Assembly: GCA_017471985.1 (NCBI GenBank)
Contig: JAFURE010000082.1
Location: 1-33,836 of the forward strand
Direction of reading: 5' to 3'
Origin: Akkermansia sp.
GTDB taxonomy: Bacteria > Verrucomicrobiota > Verrucomicrobiia > Verrucomicrobiales > Akkermansiaceae
DNA length: 33,836 bases
A program made the position numbers and the translations under genes. Numbering within the stretch: the first letter of the stretch is position 1; each line of letters starts with the position of its first letter. Of this stretch, positions 1-7,835 are shown piece by piece. The notes beneath the pieces are model-generated. The model had not been told where the DNA came from. It was given only the letters and a program-made list of their open reading frames with translations, and ran no database searches.

Positions 1-20
1 CGGAAGCTCTGGGTAAAGAG

Positions 21-54
21 AAAAAATAATCAAAGCCCCGCAGAAGTGCGGGGC
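21..54 (-). terminator. Rho-independent terminator, leftward
   Basis: The 8-bp GC-rich stem 35-42/47-54 with a 4-nt loop is followed on the minus strand by a U-rich tract (complement of 21-34). It could end leftward transcription from the long asd-to-GNAT operon after it crosses the repeats. It coincides with one arm of the REPIN-like pair. Confidence 0.55.
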
Positions 55-171
55 GACGGAAAAGCGTGTTATAACCGCATGAGGTTATTTATGACCGGCT
101 CCTGCTCTTTTGGTTCAAGATCCGTGCATTTCTGAGCAAAACTCCTCCGTCACCCCGCAAGTCTGCGGGGT
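35..171. repeat. REPIN-like inverted pair of palindromic repeats
   Basis: Two 25-nt arms (36-60 and 146-170) are inverted copies of each other and match at 22 of 25 positions by eye. Each arm holds its own hairpin with the same 7-bp CCCCGCA/TGCGGGG stem (8 bp at 35-42/47-54 and 152-159/164-171), followed by GACGGA. The 85-nt spacer has a small palindrome (ATAACC 71-76 / GGTTAT 83-88). This resembles a REP doublet (REPIN) or a small MITE. No target-site duplication was recognised. Confidence 0.6.
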
Positions 172-190
172 TCATCTTTCTTTTTTTATC
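152..190 (+). terminator. Rho-independent terminator, rightward
   Basis: The 8-bp stem 152-159/164-171 with loop AGTC is followed by a T-rich run at 171-188. It would stop rightward transcription entering from a gene left of the window. It coincides with the second arm of the REPIN-like pair. Confidence 0.5.
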
Positions 191-194
191 CCTA

Positions 195-290
195 CCACAG
201 GTTCCGTTCGCGTTGCTCACTACACCTGTGGCTACTTCTCTGTCGCCCGCTGCGCGGGCTTAAAATACGCTTCACCGTTGGCTCGCAGCC
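195..290 (+). repeat. Intergenic palindromic repeat, left copy
   Basis: An 8-bp inverted repeat (CCACAGGT 195-202 / ACCTGTGG 224-231) is followed by a CTA-containing linker, a short hairpin (GCCCGC 245-250 / GCGGGC 254-259) and a tail GGGCTT...CGCT...GGCTCGC reaching about 286. The same order appears in reverse orientation near 33697-33773. Positions 1-355 contain no gene I can support; the open frame at 110-352 merely reads through these repeats. Confidence 0.55.
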
Positions 291-355
291 CAACAAAGAG
301 CAATTTTGCTGTCAAAATAGGTCTAATCCTCTATTTGTTCCAACTCGTGTAAGTA

Positions 356-1285
356 TTAATTTTGCTGACTGTCAACGAGTGGCAGTTCACAGAGGGTGAA
401 GGTGGTGCAGACTGCCCCCGGATAGTCGAGCACGAAGTCGCCCAGCCGCTTGAACCCGAGCCTCTCGTAAAAGACGCAGGCGGCAGGGTTGGTGTCGATG
501 ACATCCAGTCGCATGCTCTTGCAGCCCTGTTCCCGGGCAATATCGATAGCCTTGAGCACCATGGCTCTGCCTACTCCCTCTCCCTGTACACGGGGACTGA
601 CGCCGAGTGTGTGAATGGCCATGACTTCCTCAGGGCGGCAGTCCACCTGCCATGTTGCCTGAGCGTAGCCGGGGTTGCATTCACTGTTGAGCACCATGGC
701 GGCCACCATGTCACCGTTTTTTTCGGCTACCCACAACTCACCGAGAGCTGCTTTGGTTTGCAGAAATGAATCCGTCGGGTAGCCGCCGCGCTTCCATTGA
801 GCGTGGGAGGCGGCTCCTTCCATGCCATCGATGATTTCGTCGTAAAGGTGGCGCAGTGCTGTCAGGTCGAAGGGGGTGGCGCGGCGGAAGTTGAGTGGGG
901 TCATGGTTGTCGGTTTGGGTGGGTGATTTCGTTTGTAGGAAATGGCACTGATGATGAATGGGAGGAGACAGAATGGGGTACAGATAATCCCCCAGAATGC
1001 TGATAGAAACGAGTACCCCATCACCTCGCCATCGGCATTATTGGTGGGGGAATTGCAGATGAGAATGCAGCCGAGTGCTGAACCGAGTGGGGCAATCAGC
1101 AGAATGAGGTGCAGGATGTTGATGCGGGTGAGGAACAGCGATAGAAACAGCAGAATAAGCGGGAGCACTATCAGCGGCAGATAGAACACAAGAAACACAG
1201 GGTTGTGGCGAACTGCGGTGCCGATTGAAGCTGCTACTGTGATGATGGCGCAGAAATACAGAACAAAGGTGAAGAGCTTTTTCAT
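356..1285 (-). CDS. Membrane protein fused to a GNAT N-acetyltransferase domain
   Basis: The 309-residue product has an N-terminal half (about 1-125) with four predicted hydrophobic helices and a C-terminal GNAT domain (about 130-309). The GNAT part shows the acetyl-CoA binding signature VSPRVQGEGVGRAMV (an R/Q-x-x-G-x-G/A variant), then the usual late block NPAACVFYERLGFKRLG, so it probably acetylates a small amine or a protein N-terminus or lysine; the substrate is unknown. The Met at 1285 (MKKLF) follows the upstream stop at 1296 closely; upstream in-frame codons would overlap that gene heavily. An in-frame Met at 904 could start a free-standing GNAT protein. The gene is last in the asd operon. 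The membrane half resembles the two preceding genes, suggesting duplication followed by fusion to an acetyltransferase. Confidence 0.7.
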   Translation of the reverse strand: MKKLFTFVLYFCAIITVAASIGTAVRHNPVFLVFYLPLIVLPLILLFLSLFLTRINILHLILLIAPLGSALGCILICNSPTNNADGEVMGYSFLSAFWGIICTPFCLLPFIISAISYKRNHPPKPTTMTPLNFRRATPFDLTALRHLYDEIIDGMEGAASHAQWKRGGYPTDSFLQTKAALGELWVAEKNGDMVAAMVLNSECNPGYAQATWQVDCRPEEVMAIHTLGVSPRVQGEGVGRAMVLKAIDIAREQGCKSMRLDVIDTNPAACVFYERLGFKRLGDFVLDYPGAVCTTFTLCELPLVDSQQN

Positions 1286-1295
1286 GATTGAGTTG

Positions 1296-1853
1296 CTATA
1301 GGTGGAGTCTGTTGCGGTAGCGCTCAATGCAGAAGCCGATAGTCTGCAGCAGAAGGTAGATAATGACACCGATGAGGGCAACTTTTCTTATCAGGAAAAG
1401 CAATTGAACTCCTGATGCCGGATCCGGCTCTGTCCGACACAGAATGCATGAGATTACCGACACGGTTATGGGAACAAGCAGCCCGCAGAGGCGAATGACG
1501 GAGCCGTAGGCTGACTTGGTGTGGTAACAGAGCATCAGAAAGGGAAAGGGGAGAACGATGATGGATTTTAACAGGCTGATAAGGAAATCATCGTTTGTTC
1601 CGCCCCCGAATCGGTTCCATGCAACTCCGAGCGTAATTATGGTCACTATCAGGCTGAGCCCGGTGACTATGCGGATGATTTCGTCGCGCAACCTTTCGCC
1701 GGATAAGTCCTCGGTGAGGCCTACACACGTTCCTCCCAATCTGCGGTGGGGAACCTGTACGAACAGTTGGTGAAATCTGTGTGCTCGCCTGTAGGAACAG
1801 CGGTAGTCAAGCTCCGGTTCGATTTTCTGTTTCGACTCAGAATTTTGATTCAT
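1296..1853 (-). CDS. Small polytopic membrane protein (tandem paralog 2)
   Basis: The 185-residue protein has a polar, basic N-terminus (about 1-55) and four hydrophobic segments. The start at 1853 is well supported: it overlaps the upstream stop as ATGA and is preceded by an AGGAA Shine-Dalgarno-like stretch, unusual in this window. The segment around RRLGGTCVGLTEDL faintly recalls the start of a PspC domain, but too weakly to name it so. The third helix (LCGLLVPITVSVISCILC) resembles the equivalent helix of both neighbours. Function unknown. It is presumably translationally coupled to the preceding gene. Confidence 0.6.
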   Translation of the reverse strand: MNQNSESKQKIEPELDYRCSYRRAHRFHQLFVQVPHRRLGGTCVGLTEDLSGERLRDEIIRIVTGLSLIVTIITLGVAWNRFGGGTNDDFLISLLKSIIVLPFPFLMLCYHTKSAYGSVIRLCGLLVPITVSVISCILCRTEPDPASGVQLLFLIRKVALIGVIIYLLLQTIGFCIERYRNRLHL

Positions 1854-2386
1854 GGTTTCCTGCGACATTTTTCGATATAACTGATGATGAGATGCAACAG
1901 GCAACCCGGCAGGTGAAAGAACAGGCCACCATAGAGACTGAGCAAACAGATAAAGGCTCCGTACCCCCAACCTAAATGAGTTTCGGCACCACTTAAGGCG
2001 CAGGCTGCTATGGCAACCAGTAGCGGTAGTACCAACCCGATAAGCTGCAACAGGCTACTGCGCCCGGTGCGTGCCGGTAGGAGCGGGAAGACAAAAGCTA
2101 TCGCCTCAATCATGCCTATGTTAAGAAGTCCCAAGATGAAGCCTATTATCAGGGGGAAGATGCCGGTATCGGGCTCAGGATGCGCTAATACGAGACGAGT
2201 GTAAAAGATGGAATTTCCCAGCAGGGTAAGCAGGCCGGTGATAAACAGAAATCGCAGGATGAATCGCCTACGTGGTGCCACACAGGCAGGCGGTGGCTCA
2301 GGTGGTGCCGGTGGTATCGGTGGCAGCGGTTCGGGGAAGGTCAGTTTGCCGGGGATACGGAGCTTGCGTGGGGCGGGGGATTTCAT
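1850..2386 (-). CDS. Proline-rich N-terminus membrane protein (tandem paralog 1)
   Basis: The 178-residue protein begins with a cytoplasmic-looking Pro/Arg-rich stretch (about 1-42, PPIPPAPPEPPP) followed by four hydrophobic helices. It matches no family I can name. The helix with LIGLVLPLLVAIAACAL aligns by eye with helices in the next two genes. Its start overlaps the tatC stop (ATGA, 2383-2386) and its stop overlaps the next start, so the three are probably translated by coupling. Position after tatC suggests a membrane role, but nothing here shows a link to Tat export. Confidence 0.6.
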   Translation of the reverse strand: MKSPAPRKLRIPGKLTFPEPLPPIPPAPPEPPPACVAPRRRFILRFLFITGLLTLLGNSIFYTRLVLAHPEPDTGIFPLIIGFILGLLNIGMIEAIAFVFPLLPARTGRSSLLQLIGLVLPLLVAIAACALSGAETHLGWGYGAFICLLSLYGGLFFHLPGCLLHLIISYIEKCRRKP

Positions 2387-3471
2387 ACGGTTCGTGATTT
2401 ACGTTGTTCGAGATAGGCAAAGATGATACAGAGCTCGTAGAGTGCATACATGGGCAGCGCCATGATAAACATCGTGGCGGGATCCGGAGCCGGTGCCAGG
2501 AAGAGCGCTGCCCCGAAACAGGCAATGAGCGCATAACCTCGCGTCACTTTCATGCGCCCGTAGTTCAGAATACCCAATTTGATGAGCGGTATAATGACAA
2601 CAGGCAGTTCAAAGACGGCACCGAATACAAACACCAGCTTGGCTGCAAAGGTAAGGTAATAGCCTATGCGCCAATCGTTCTCTATGCCCATGCCCAATGA
2701 ATAGCTGTAGAAGAAACTCAGCACCCGCGGCAATACGGCTAAATAGGCAAATGCACAGCCGCCCAGAAAAAGGCCGCCGCCCCATATCACGCTTTTGCAG
2801 AGCAGGCGGCGCTCGTGCTCTAACAGGCCGGGCACGATGAAGCGCAGCAGGAAAAACAGCAGTAGTGGGAAGGAAATAATCAGCCCGCTGAAGAAGGAAA
2901 GTTGCAGCGAGAGCATGAATGCCTCCCCGGGGCGGAAAGCCCCCATGAGTTTGAGCGCGGCGCGGCCCTGACCCTCTTTCAGCTCCGCTCCGCTTGCATG
3001 CAGTGCAAGGGCTTTTTCCCTCGCTTCCTCGGGTACGGCAGTGCATAGCCAGTTGGTCTGCGATTCCTGCGGTAACAGGGCTGCGGCATGCAGCAGGGGA
3101 ACGATGTCGGCAAGTTCGCGGACGGTAGCCGGGAATTGGGCGTTAAGCTGTTCTGCTGTATCTGCGGGCAGTTGGCTACGCACAGCTGCCAGGCTTTTGG
3201 CTTGAATCCACTCCGTGGCGTTGATTCCTGCGGGCAAGTGTTTGCTCTCGTGCTCCTGCCATACTTTGTCGACAGGGCGGCGCAGTACGTCCATGACCTC
3301 ATCGGAAAAACCGAAACAAAGTACCATGGCTACCAACAGGGTGCTCACCATGCAGATAATGGTGCGGCGTAGTTCCTCCAGGTGGTCAATGATGCCCATG
3401 CAGCCCTCATTTTCCGTGGGGCTGACCTGCAGATGCTCCCGCACACGAAAGAGTTGCCTGAGCCAGAACAT
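2383..3471 (-). CDS. tatC: Sec-independent protein translocase TatC with a long periplasmic insertion
   Basis: This is the core membrane subunit of twin-arginine protein export, which binds the RR signal peptide. The 362-residue protein shows the family hallmark HLEELRR (30-36), TM1 at about 38-56, then from about 183 the conserved PGEAF...LSLQLSFFSGLIISFPLL block, PGLLEHERR (214-222), and the remaining helices to about 354. E. coli TatC is about 258 residues; the excess lies mostly between TM1 and TM2 (about 57-182), where the first periplasmic loop carries roughly 90-100 extra, mostly helical and Ala/Glu/Gln-rich residues. The start at 3471 lies 9 nt after the preceding stop; Met25 (3399), just before HLEELRR, is an alternative. 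No tatA or tatB is visible in the window. Confidence 0.93.
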   Translation of the reverse strand: MFWLRQLFRVREHLQVSPTENEGCMGIIDHLEELRRTIICMVSTLLVAMVLCFGFSDEVMDVLRRPVDKVWQEHESKHLPAGINATEWIQAKSLAAVRSQLPADTAEQLNAQFPATVRELADIVPLLHAAALLPQESQTNWLCTAVPEEAREKALALHASGAELKEGQGRAALKLMGAFRPGEAFMLSLQLSFFSGLIISFPLLLFFLLRFIVPGLLEHERRLLCKSVIWGGGLFLGGCAFAYLAVLPRVLSFFYSYSLGMGIENDWRIGYYLTFAAKLVFVFGAVFELPVVIIPLIKLGILNYGRMKVTRGYALIACFGAALFLAPAPDPATMFIMALPMYALYELCIIFAYLEQRKSRTV

Positions 3472-3480
3472 AGCTGCAAT

Positions 3481-4506
3481 TTATTGATAGATATCGATGC
3501 CCAGCTTGGCCAAATCGCCCAGCGAGATAGCACACGGATCGGGGGCCACCCAATGTCCGGGCTCGATTTCCACCGGGGTGAGGTCCATGCCGTATGTGGC
3601 CTCGAGGTAGGGGTGGTTGATACGGCGGCCGAAGGCGCTGCCCGGGGGCGGGTCAATGGGTGAGGGCACATCCCCGGGGATGGCCAGTGCCGTATTGATA
3701 TGGGTGGGGTCGGGCATGGGGATGGCCGATATGAGTGCCTTGGTGTAGGCATGCCGCGGGTCGTGATAGATGAGGTCACTCTCACCCATTTCCACAATCT
3801 TACCCAGATACATAACCGCGACTCTGTCTGCCATGTGGCGTACCACGGACAGGTCGTGCGAGATGAACAGATAGGCAAGCCCCAGTTCTTTCTGCAGGTC
3901 GAGCAGCAGGTTGAGTACCTGCGACTGAACGGAGACATCGAGGGCACTCACCGGTTCATCGAGTACCAGCAGTTTGGGGCTGAGAGCCAGTGCCCGGGCA
4001 ATACCGATGCGCTGTCGCTGACCGCCGGAGAACTCGTGCGGAAACTTGCTTGCCGCGGTACGGGGCAAGCCCACGAGGTCAAGCAGCGTATCGACTCGGG
4101 AGCGGCGGAACTGGCGGCTGCCGATTCTTTGTACATCCATCGGCTCGGAAATCAGGTGCCGTACCGTCATGCGCGGGTCGAGGGAGGCGCCGGGGTCCTG
4201 AAACACCATCTGAACAAAGCGGCGCATGTCCCCCAATCGCCACTGAGCGCGGTGGGTTACGTCCTTGCCCATCAGGCGGATGTGCCCCTCAGTGGGTTCC
4301 AGCAGGCGAACAATGCAGCGCCCGATGGTGCTCTTGCCGCAACCACTCTCCCCCACCAGCCCCAGGGTTTCACCCGGGGCTATGGAGAAGGAAACTTCGT
4401 CTACCGCCTTGACAATGCTCTTCCTGATAGGCAGCAAGTTGTTATGCACAGGAAAGTGCATACTCAGCTTGTAGACCTCAAGAATGTTCGTCTGCTCGTC
4501 TGTCAT
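3481..4506 (-). CDS. Oligopeptide/dipeptide ABC transporter ATP-binding protein (OppF/DppF type)
   Basis: This cytoplasmic ATPase has 341 residues. It shows Walker [10 protein letters not shown] (52-60), the [15 protein letters not shown] signature, Walker [13 protein letters not shown] and the switch His in FISHDLSVV. The C-terminal extension ([18 protein letters not shown]) is typical of the OppF/DppF subgroup, whose members energise peptide or nickel uptake. I prefer the ATG at 4506; the upstream in-frame TTG at 4527 overlaps the ispA stop. The gene sits 17 nt after ispA and 9 nt before tatC with no permease, second ATPase or binding protein in the window, so it must pair with components encoded elsewhere or have another role. 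Confidence 0.88.
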   Translation of the reverse strand: MTDEQTNILEVYKLSMHFPVHNNLLPIRKSIVKAVDEVSFSIAPGETLGLVGESGCGKSTIGRCIVRLLEPTEGHIRLMGKDVTHRAQWRLGDMRRFVQMVFQDPGASLDPRMTVRHLISEPMDVQRIGSRQFRRSRVDTLLDLVGLPRTAASKFPHEFSGGQRQRIGIARALALSPKLLVLDEPVSALDVSVQSQVLNLLLDLQKELGLAYLFISHDLSVVRHMADRVAVMYLGKIVEMGESDLIYHDPRHAYTKALISAIPMPDPTHINTALAIPGDVPSPIDPPPGSAFGRRINHPYLEATYGMDLTPVEIEPGHWVAPDPCAISLGDLAKLGIDIYQ

Positions 4507-4523
4507 GGCAGCTCTGACGGAAA

Positions 4524-5408
4524 TCAATAATCGCGGTTGAGCAGGTAATCGCTGATAGCCAGCAGTGCCTCGCGGCGCTCGGGCGGGAATATGTCGAGAA
4601 CGGCACGCCCCTTCTCGGTGAGCTCACGGGCCTCGGCGCGGGCGGCCTCCATACCCACAAGGGCAGGATAGGTGGCCTTTGCCACAGCGGCGTCCTTGCC
4701 GATGCTCTTGCCGAGCACCTCGGGAGTGGAGGTAACGTCGAGGATGTCGTCGATAATCTGGAAGGCCAGGCCGAGGCAACGACCGTAGGTGGTCAGAGCC
4801 TCCAGCTGCTCGGGGGTGGCGTTGGCAGCCATAGCACCCAGACGCACAGCCGCGGTGATGAGTGCCGTGGTCTTGCCATTGTGAATGGCTCGCAGTTCAT
4901 CCACGCTCAGGCTGCGTCCCTCGCCCTCGAGGTCCAGCACCTGACCGCCCACCAGGGTAAGGCTGCCGGTCTGGTATGCCAGCTCTGCCACATACTCACG
5001 CACGCCGTAGCGCTCGTTGGCCGGTACCTGTGCCAGCATGGCAAAGGCCTCGGTCAGCAGGGCATCGCCTGCCAGAATGGCAATCCCCTCACCGAACACC
5101 TTGTGATTGGTAGGACGCCCGCGACGAAGGTCATCGTTGTCCATGCTGGGCAGGTCGTCGTGTATGAGGGTGTAGGTGTGCAGCACTTCGAGCGCACATG
5201 CGGCATTGAGGGCGGGCTCAGCGTCGCCGCAGACAGCGCGGGCGGCTTCCAGACAGAGCAGGGGGCGAATGCGCTTGCCGCCGGCAAATACGCTGTAGCG
5301 CATGGCCTTGTGCAGGGTGACGGGGGCTACATCCTCGCCGGGCAGAAGCTCGTTGAGTCGGGCTTCTGTCAGCTCCACGCCGTTCTTAATGAGAGCTTTG
5401 ATATCCAT
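4524..5408 (-). CDS. ispA: Polyprenyl synthetase (farnesyl/geranylgeranyl diphosphate synthase family)
   Basis: This cytoplasmic prenyltransferase condenses isopentenyl diphosphate with an allylic diphosphate, supplying precursors for undecaprenyl phosphate and quinones. The 294-residue length fits the short-chain class. It has GGKRIRP, the first aspartate-rich motif DDLPSMDNDD with the two-residue insertion typical of bacterial FPP synthases, the GKTTALI lysine region and the second motif FQIIDDILD. The Met at 5408 (MDIKAL) was chosen because it begins 16 nt after the asd stop and gives the usual family length; the region upstream has no Shine-Dalgarno sequence. Chain length (C15 or C20) cannot be fixed from sequence alone. 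Confidence 0.9.
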   Translation of the reverse strand: MDIKALIKNGVELTEARLNELLPGEDVAPVTLHKAMRYSVFAGGKRIRPLLCLEAARAVCGDAEPALNAACALEVLHTYTLIHDDLPSMDNDDLRRGRPTNHKVFGEGIAILAGDALLTEAFAMLAQVPANERYGVREYVAELAYQTGSLTLVGGQVLDLEGEGRSLSVDELRAIHNGKTTALITAAVRLGAMAANATPEQLEALTTYGRCLGLAFQIIDDILDVTSTPEVLGKSIGKDAAVAKATYPALVGMEAARAEARELTEKGRAVLDIFPPERREALLAISDYLLNRDY

Positions 5409-5424
5409 GGCAGGAAAAGGTGAG

Positions 5425-6438
5425 TTACATGCCTTTGACCAGCAGTTCGGCAATCTGCACGGCATTCAGGGCAGCACCCTTGCGCACCTGATCGCCCACT
5501 ACCCACAGGTTCAGGGCGTTGTCGATGGCGATGTCCTTGCGAATGCGGCCCACGTAGCAGGTGTCGCCGTTGGTGGAATCGAGCGGGGTCGGCCACACAC
5601 CGGCGGCGGGGTCGTCCATGAGCTCCACCCCGGGCTTGCCGGGATAGCAGGCGCGGGCGCCCTCCACGTCCACGGGTTTCTCGAACTGAGCTACGCAGGA
5701 GATGGAGTGGCTGCGGTACACCGGCACGCGCACACAGGTGCAGGTAACTTTCAGCTCGGGCAGGCTCATGATTTTACGGCCTTCGTTGAGCATCTTGAGC
5801 TCCTCCTTGGTGTAGCCATTATCGGCAAACTTGTCAATCTGGGGCAGCGCGTTGAAAGCAATCTGGCGGGGATAGGTGGAAATCTCGACCGGGTGGCCAT
5901 TGGAGATGGCGTGCACCTGATTCTCCAGCTCGGTGATACCGTGCTGACCGCTGCCGCTCACTGCCTGATAGCTGCTGGCGATGATGGTCTTCAGACCGTA
6001 CTTCTGGTGCAGCGGGAACAGAGCCATCAGGGTGATGATGGTGGTGCAGTTCGGGTTGGCAATGATGTTGCGGGGGTGATTGAAGGCGGCTTCGGGGTTG
6101 ATTTCGGGCACGACAAGCGGCACGTCGTCATCCTGACGGAAGGCAGAGGAGTTGTCCACCACCACGCAACCGGCAGCACCGGCAATGGGAGCAAACTCGC
6201 GGGAGATGTCACCACCGGCTGCGAAAAGTGCCAAATCCACATCGGCGAAGGAGTCCTTGGTCAGCTCCTCAACGGTGAGCATTTCACCGCGGAAGGCAAC
6301 CTGTTTACCCGCAGAACGTTTGGAGGCCAGAAGTTTGAGTGAGGCCAGCGGGAAGTTGCGGGTCTCAAGGCAGGAAAGAAGCTCAACGCCTACCGCACCG
6401 GTGGCGCCGACGATTGCGACTCGGGGATTTGTCATCAT
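5425..6438 (-). CDS. asd: Aspartate-semialdehyde dehydrogenase
   Basis: It reduces L-aspartyl 4-phosphate to aspartate semialdehyde with NADPH, the branch point to lysine/diaminopimelate and to threonine and methionine. The 337-residue protein has the N-terminal nucleotide-binding GATGAVG (11-17), the catalytic Cys in ANPNCTT, the SSYQAVSGSG segment and RVPVYRSHS in the C-terminal domain, as in the USG-1/Asd family. Two ATG codons in tandem (6438, 6435) are possible starts. A strong promoter lies about 60 nt upstream and gives one of the few normal-length leaders in the window. It is first in an operon of seven genes. dapA and dapB, which act later in the same pathway, are in a separate operon about 5 kb away. 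Confidence 0.95.
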   Translation of the reverse strand: MMTNPRVAIVGATGAVGVELLSCLETRNFPLASLKLLASKRSAGKQVAFRGEMLTVEELTKDSFADVDLALFAAGGDISREFAPIAGAAGCVVVDNSSAFRQDDDVPLVVPEINPEAAFNHPRNIIANPNCTTIITLMALFPLHQKYGLKTIIASSYQAVSGSGQHGITELENQVHAISNGHPVEISTYPRQIAFNALPQIDKFADNGYTKEELKMLNEGRKIMSLPELKVTCTCVRVPVYRSHSISCVAQFEKPVDVEGARACYPGKPGVELMDDPAAGVWPTPLDSTNGDTCYVGRIRKDIAIDNALNLWVVGDQVRKGAALNAVQIAELLVKGM

Positions 6439-6500
6439 ATGTCGATTTCTGGTTTCTGTGTTCTGCGGTGCGCGCCCTCTCTTACGGGTGCGCCCGCGTT

Positions 6501-6528
6501 ATTATAGCCGTTTTACCATGAATGGCAA
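6501..6528 (-). promoter_or_regulatory. Promoter of the asd operon
   Basis: Minus-strand TTGCCA (6528-6523), a 16-nt spacer and a perfect TATAAT (6506-6501). The predicted start near 6494 leaves a leader of about 56 nt before asd. It is back to back with the AEC permease promoter. Confidence 0.75.
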
Positions 6529-6570
6529 GACAAATAAACACATTGCGCAGCTAAAAAAGTGTGTGATTGC

Positions 6571-6599
6571 TTGCCAGTTGGGAAAAACAGTGATAGAAT
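6571..6599 (+). promoter_or_regulatory. Promoter of the AEC permease gene
   Basis: TTGCCA (6571-6576), a 17-nt spacer and TAGAAT (6594-6599). The expected start near 6606 is only about 6 nt before the ATG. Confidence 0.7.
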
Positions 6600-6611
6600 G
6601 ACCGCGTTACC

Positions 6612-7598
6612 ATGGCTCAGCTCATACTCAATTCATTTCTTTCCACCATACCGGTATTTGCCTTTTTTGCGATAGGTTTCTGGTTAAGGTATAAAAAAGT
6701 GATTGACCCTCAGTACGATGCGGTGATTACTCGTCTGGCGATGGATGTGGGGTATCCCTGCCTGATTTTCTACAACATCATGAAGTACATGGTAACCGAG
6801 GCCGACCCGCGCATTACCACGTTTGCCTTCTCAGGGCAGGCAATTGCCTGTGGTTTCCTGGAGATGGCCATCGGTGTGACAGTTGCATGGCTGGTGGCGA
6901 AGGTGCTGCGCTTGCGTATCGGTACCGGTTTGCGCACGTTCACGTTGACGGCGGGAGTGCAGAACTATGTGTTCTTTGTGGTGCCGATTGTGCACATGCT
7001 CTTCAGTGGGGCAGGTGACCCTTCCATGGGGGTGCTGTTCATTCACAACATGGGCTGTGAGCTCTTTGTGTGGAGTTTGGGTGTCATTCTGATGTGTGGT
7101 GGACTGGGTAACCTGAGTTTTGCGACATTGTTCAGGGGGCCGCTACTGGCAGTCTGTTTCTCTATTCTGTTGGCTTGGAGTGGTTTAGGTGAGTATGTTG
7201 CGCTGCCTCCGGTCATGAAAACCACAGAGATGCTTGGTTCCATCGCTACGCCGATTTGCCTTATCATTTTCGGCTGCTCCATGTTTGACCTCACCCGCAA
7301 CTTCACTTGGCAGCCCCGCATGCTGATTGCCGGTGTGGTGGCGCGTTTGGGGATCGCTCCCGCGCTCATTCTGCTGGCTGCCTGGGCTTTGCCGGTAGAC
7401 CCGCTGATTAAACGGATTATGGTTATTGAGAGTGCCATTCCCAGTGCGGTGATTCCGGTGATTATCGCCAAGCGTTTCGGCGGTCGCCCCGAGGTCGGTA
7501 CTCAGATTCTGCTGGTCACCACCATCTGTTCTTTCATCACGCTGCCTATCTGGCTGGCGCTGGGCAGTACCTATGTGGCTAATTTGTTCGTTCATTAA
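6612..7598 (+). CDS. AEC family (auxin efflux carrier-like) permease
   Basis: The 328-residue integral membrane protein has about ten hydrophobic helices in the two-fold five-helix arrangement of AEC/PF03547 transporters. Recognisable features are the first helix with FFAIGFWLRYKK, LAMDVGYPCLIFYNI near 45-60 and the conserved late segment VIESAIPSAVIPVIIAKRFGG. Relatives export or import small organic acids such as malate or malonate; the substrate here cannot be told. The ATG at 6612 follows a good promoter by only a few bases and has no Shine-Dalgarno sequence. It is monocistronic, followed by the tRNA-Cys promoter, and divergent from asd. Confidence 0.85.
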   Translation: MAQLILNSFLSTIPVFAFFAIGFWLRYKKVIDPQYDAVITRLAMDVGYPCLIFYNIMKYMVTEADPRITTFAFSGQAIACGFLEMAIGVTVAWLVAKVLRLRIGTGLRTFTLTAGVQNYVFFVVPIVHMLFSGAGDPSMGVLFIHNMGCELFVWSLGVILMCGGLGNLSFATLFRGPLLAVCFSILLAWSGLGEYVALPPVMKTTEMLGSIATPICLIIFGCSMFDLTRNFTWQPRMLIAGVVARLGIAPALILLAAWALPVDPLIKRIMVIESAIPSAVIPVIIAKRFGGRPEVGTQILLVTTICSFITLPIWLALGSTYVANLFVH

Positions 7599-7637
7599 GA
7601 AAATCCGCAAAAATTACAGAAAAATAAAATTATTTGC

Positions 7638-7666
7638 TTGACTCAGGGGTGCAACTCTGCTAAACT
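7638..7666 (+). promoter_or_regulatory. Promoter of tRNA-Cys
   Basis: TTGACT (7638-7643), a 17-nt spacer and TAAACT (7661-7666), with expected start near 7673, about 13 nt before the mature tRNA. Confidence 0.75.
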
Positions 7667-7685
7667 CCCCTCGCACCTTACCAAG

Positions 7686-7759
7686 GGCGGGATAGCCAAG
7701 TGGCCTAAGGCATCGGTTTGCAAAACCGACATTCGTGGGTTCAAATCCCACTCCCGCCT
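7686..7759 (+). tRNA. tRNA-Cys (anticodon GCA)
   Basis: The 74-nt cloverleaf has a 7-bp acceptor stem (7686-7692 with 7752-7758), an anticodon stem TCGGT/ACCGA closing the loop TTGCAAA (anticodon GCA), a T-arm with GGTTCAAAT, and U73, the identity base of tRNA-Cys. The 3' CCA is not encoded. It has its own promoter and terminator. Confidence 0.97.
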
Positions 7760-7763
7760 CTCG

Positions 7764-7798
7764 AAAGTCCGCTGAGTTCGTACTCAGCGGACTTTTTT
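7764..7798 (+). terminator. Terminator after tRNA-Cys
   Basis: A 14-bp stem (7764-7777 with 7782-7795), loop TCGT, and a T run ending at 7798. Confidence 0.9.
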
Positions 7799-7800
7799 CA

Positions 7801-7829
7801 TTGACAAACGGGCGGCTCTGTAGTTGAAT
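7801..7829 (+). promoter_or_regulatory. Promoter of the lipoprotein gene
   Basis: A perfect TTGACA (7801-7806), a 17-nt spacer and a weaker TTGAAT (7824-7829). The expected start at about 7836 is the A of the ATG, which would make a leaderless mRNA. Confidence 0.55.
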
Positions 7830-7835
7830 AGAGTT

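Noticed and set aside
110..352. Possible 80-codon gene in the left repeat region
   Set aside because: It reads through the repeat palindromes and has no promoter, ribosome site or domain.
302..367. A 10-nt direct repeat (AATTTTGCTG at 302-311 and 358-367) as a target-site duplication
   Set aside because: The copies bracket only 46 nt with no element between; chance or small duplication is as likely.
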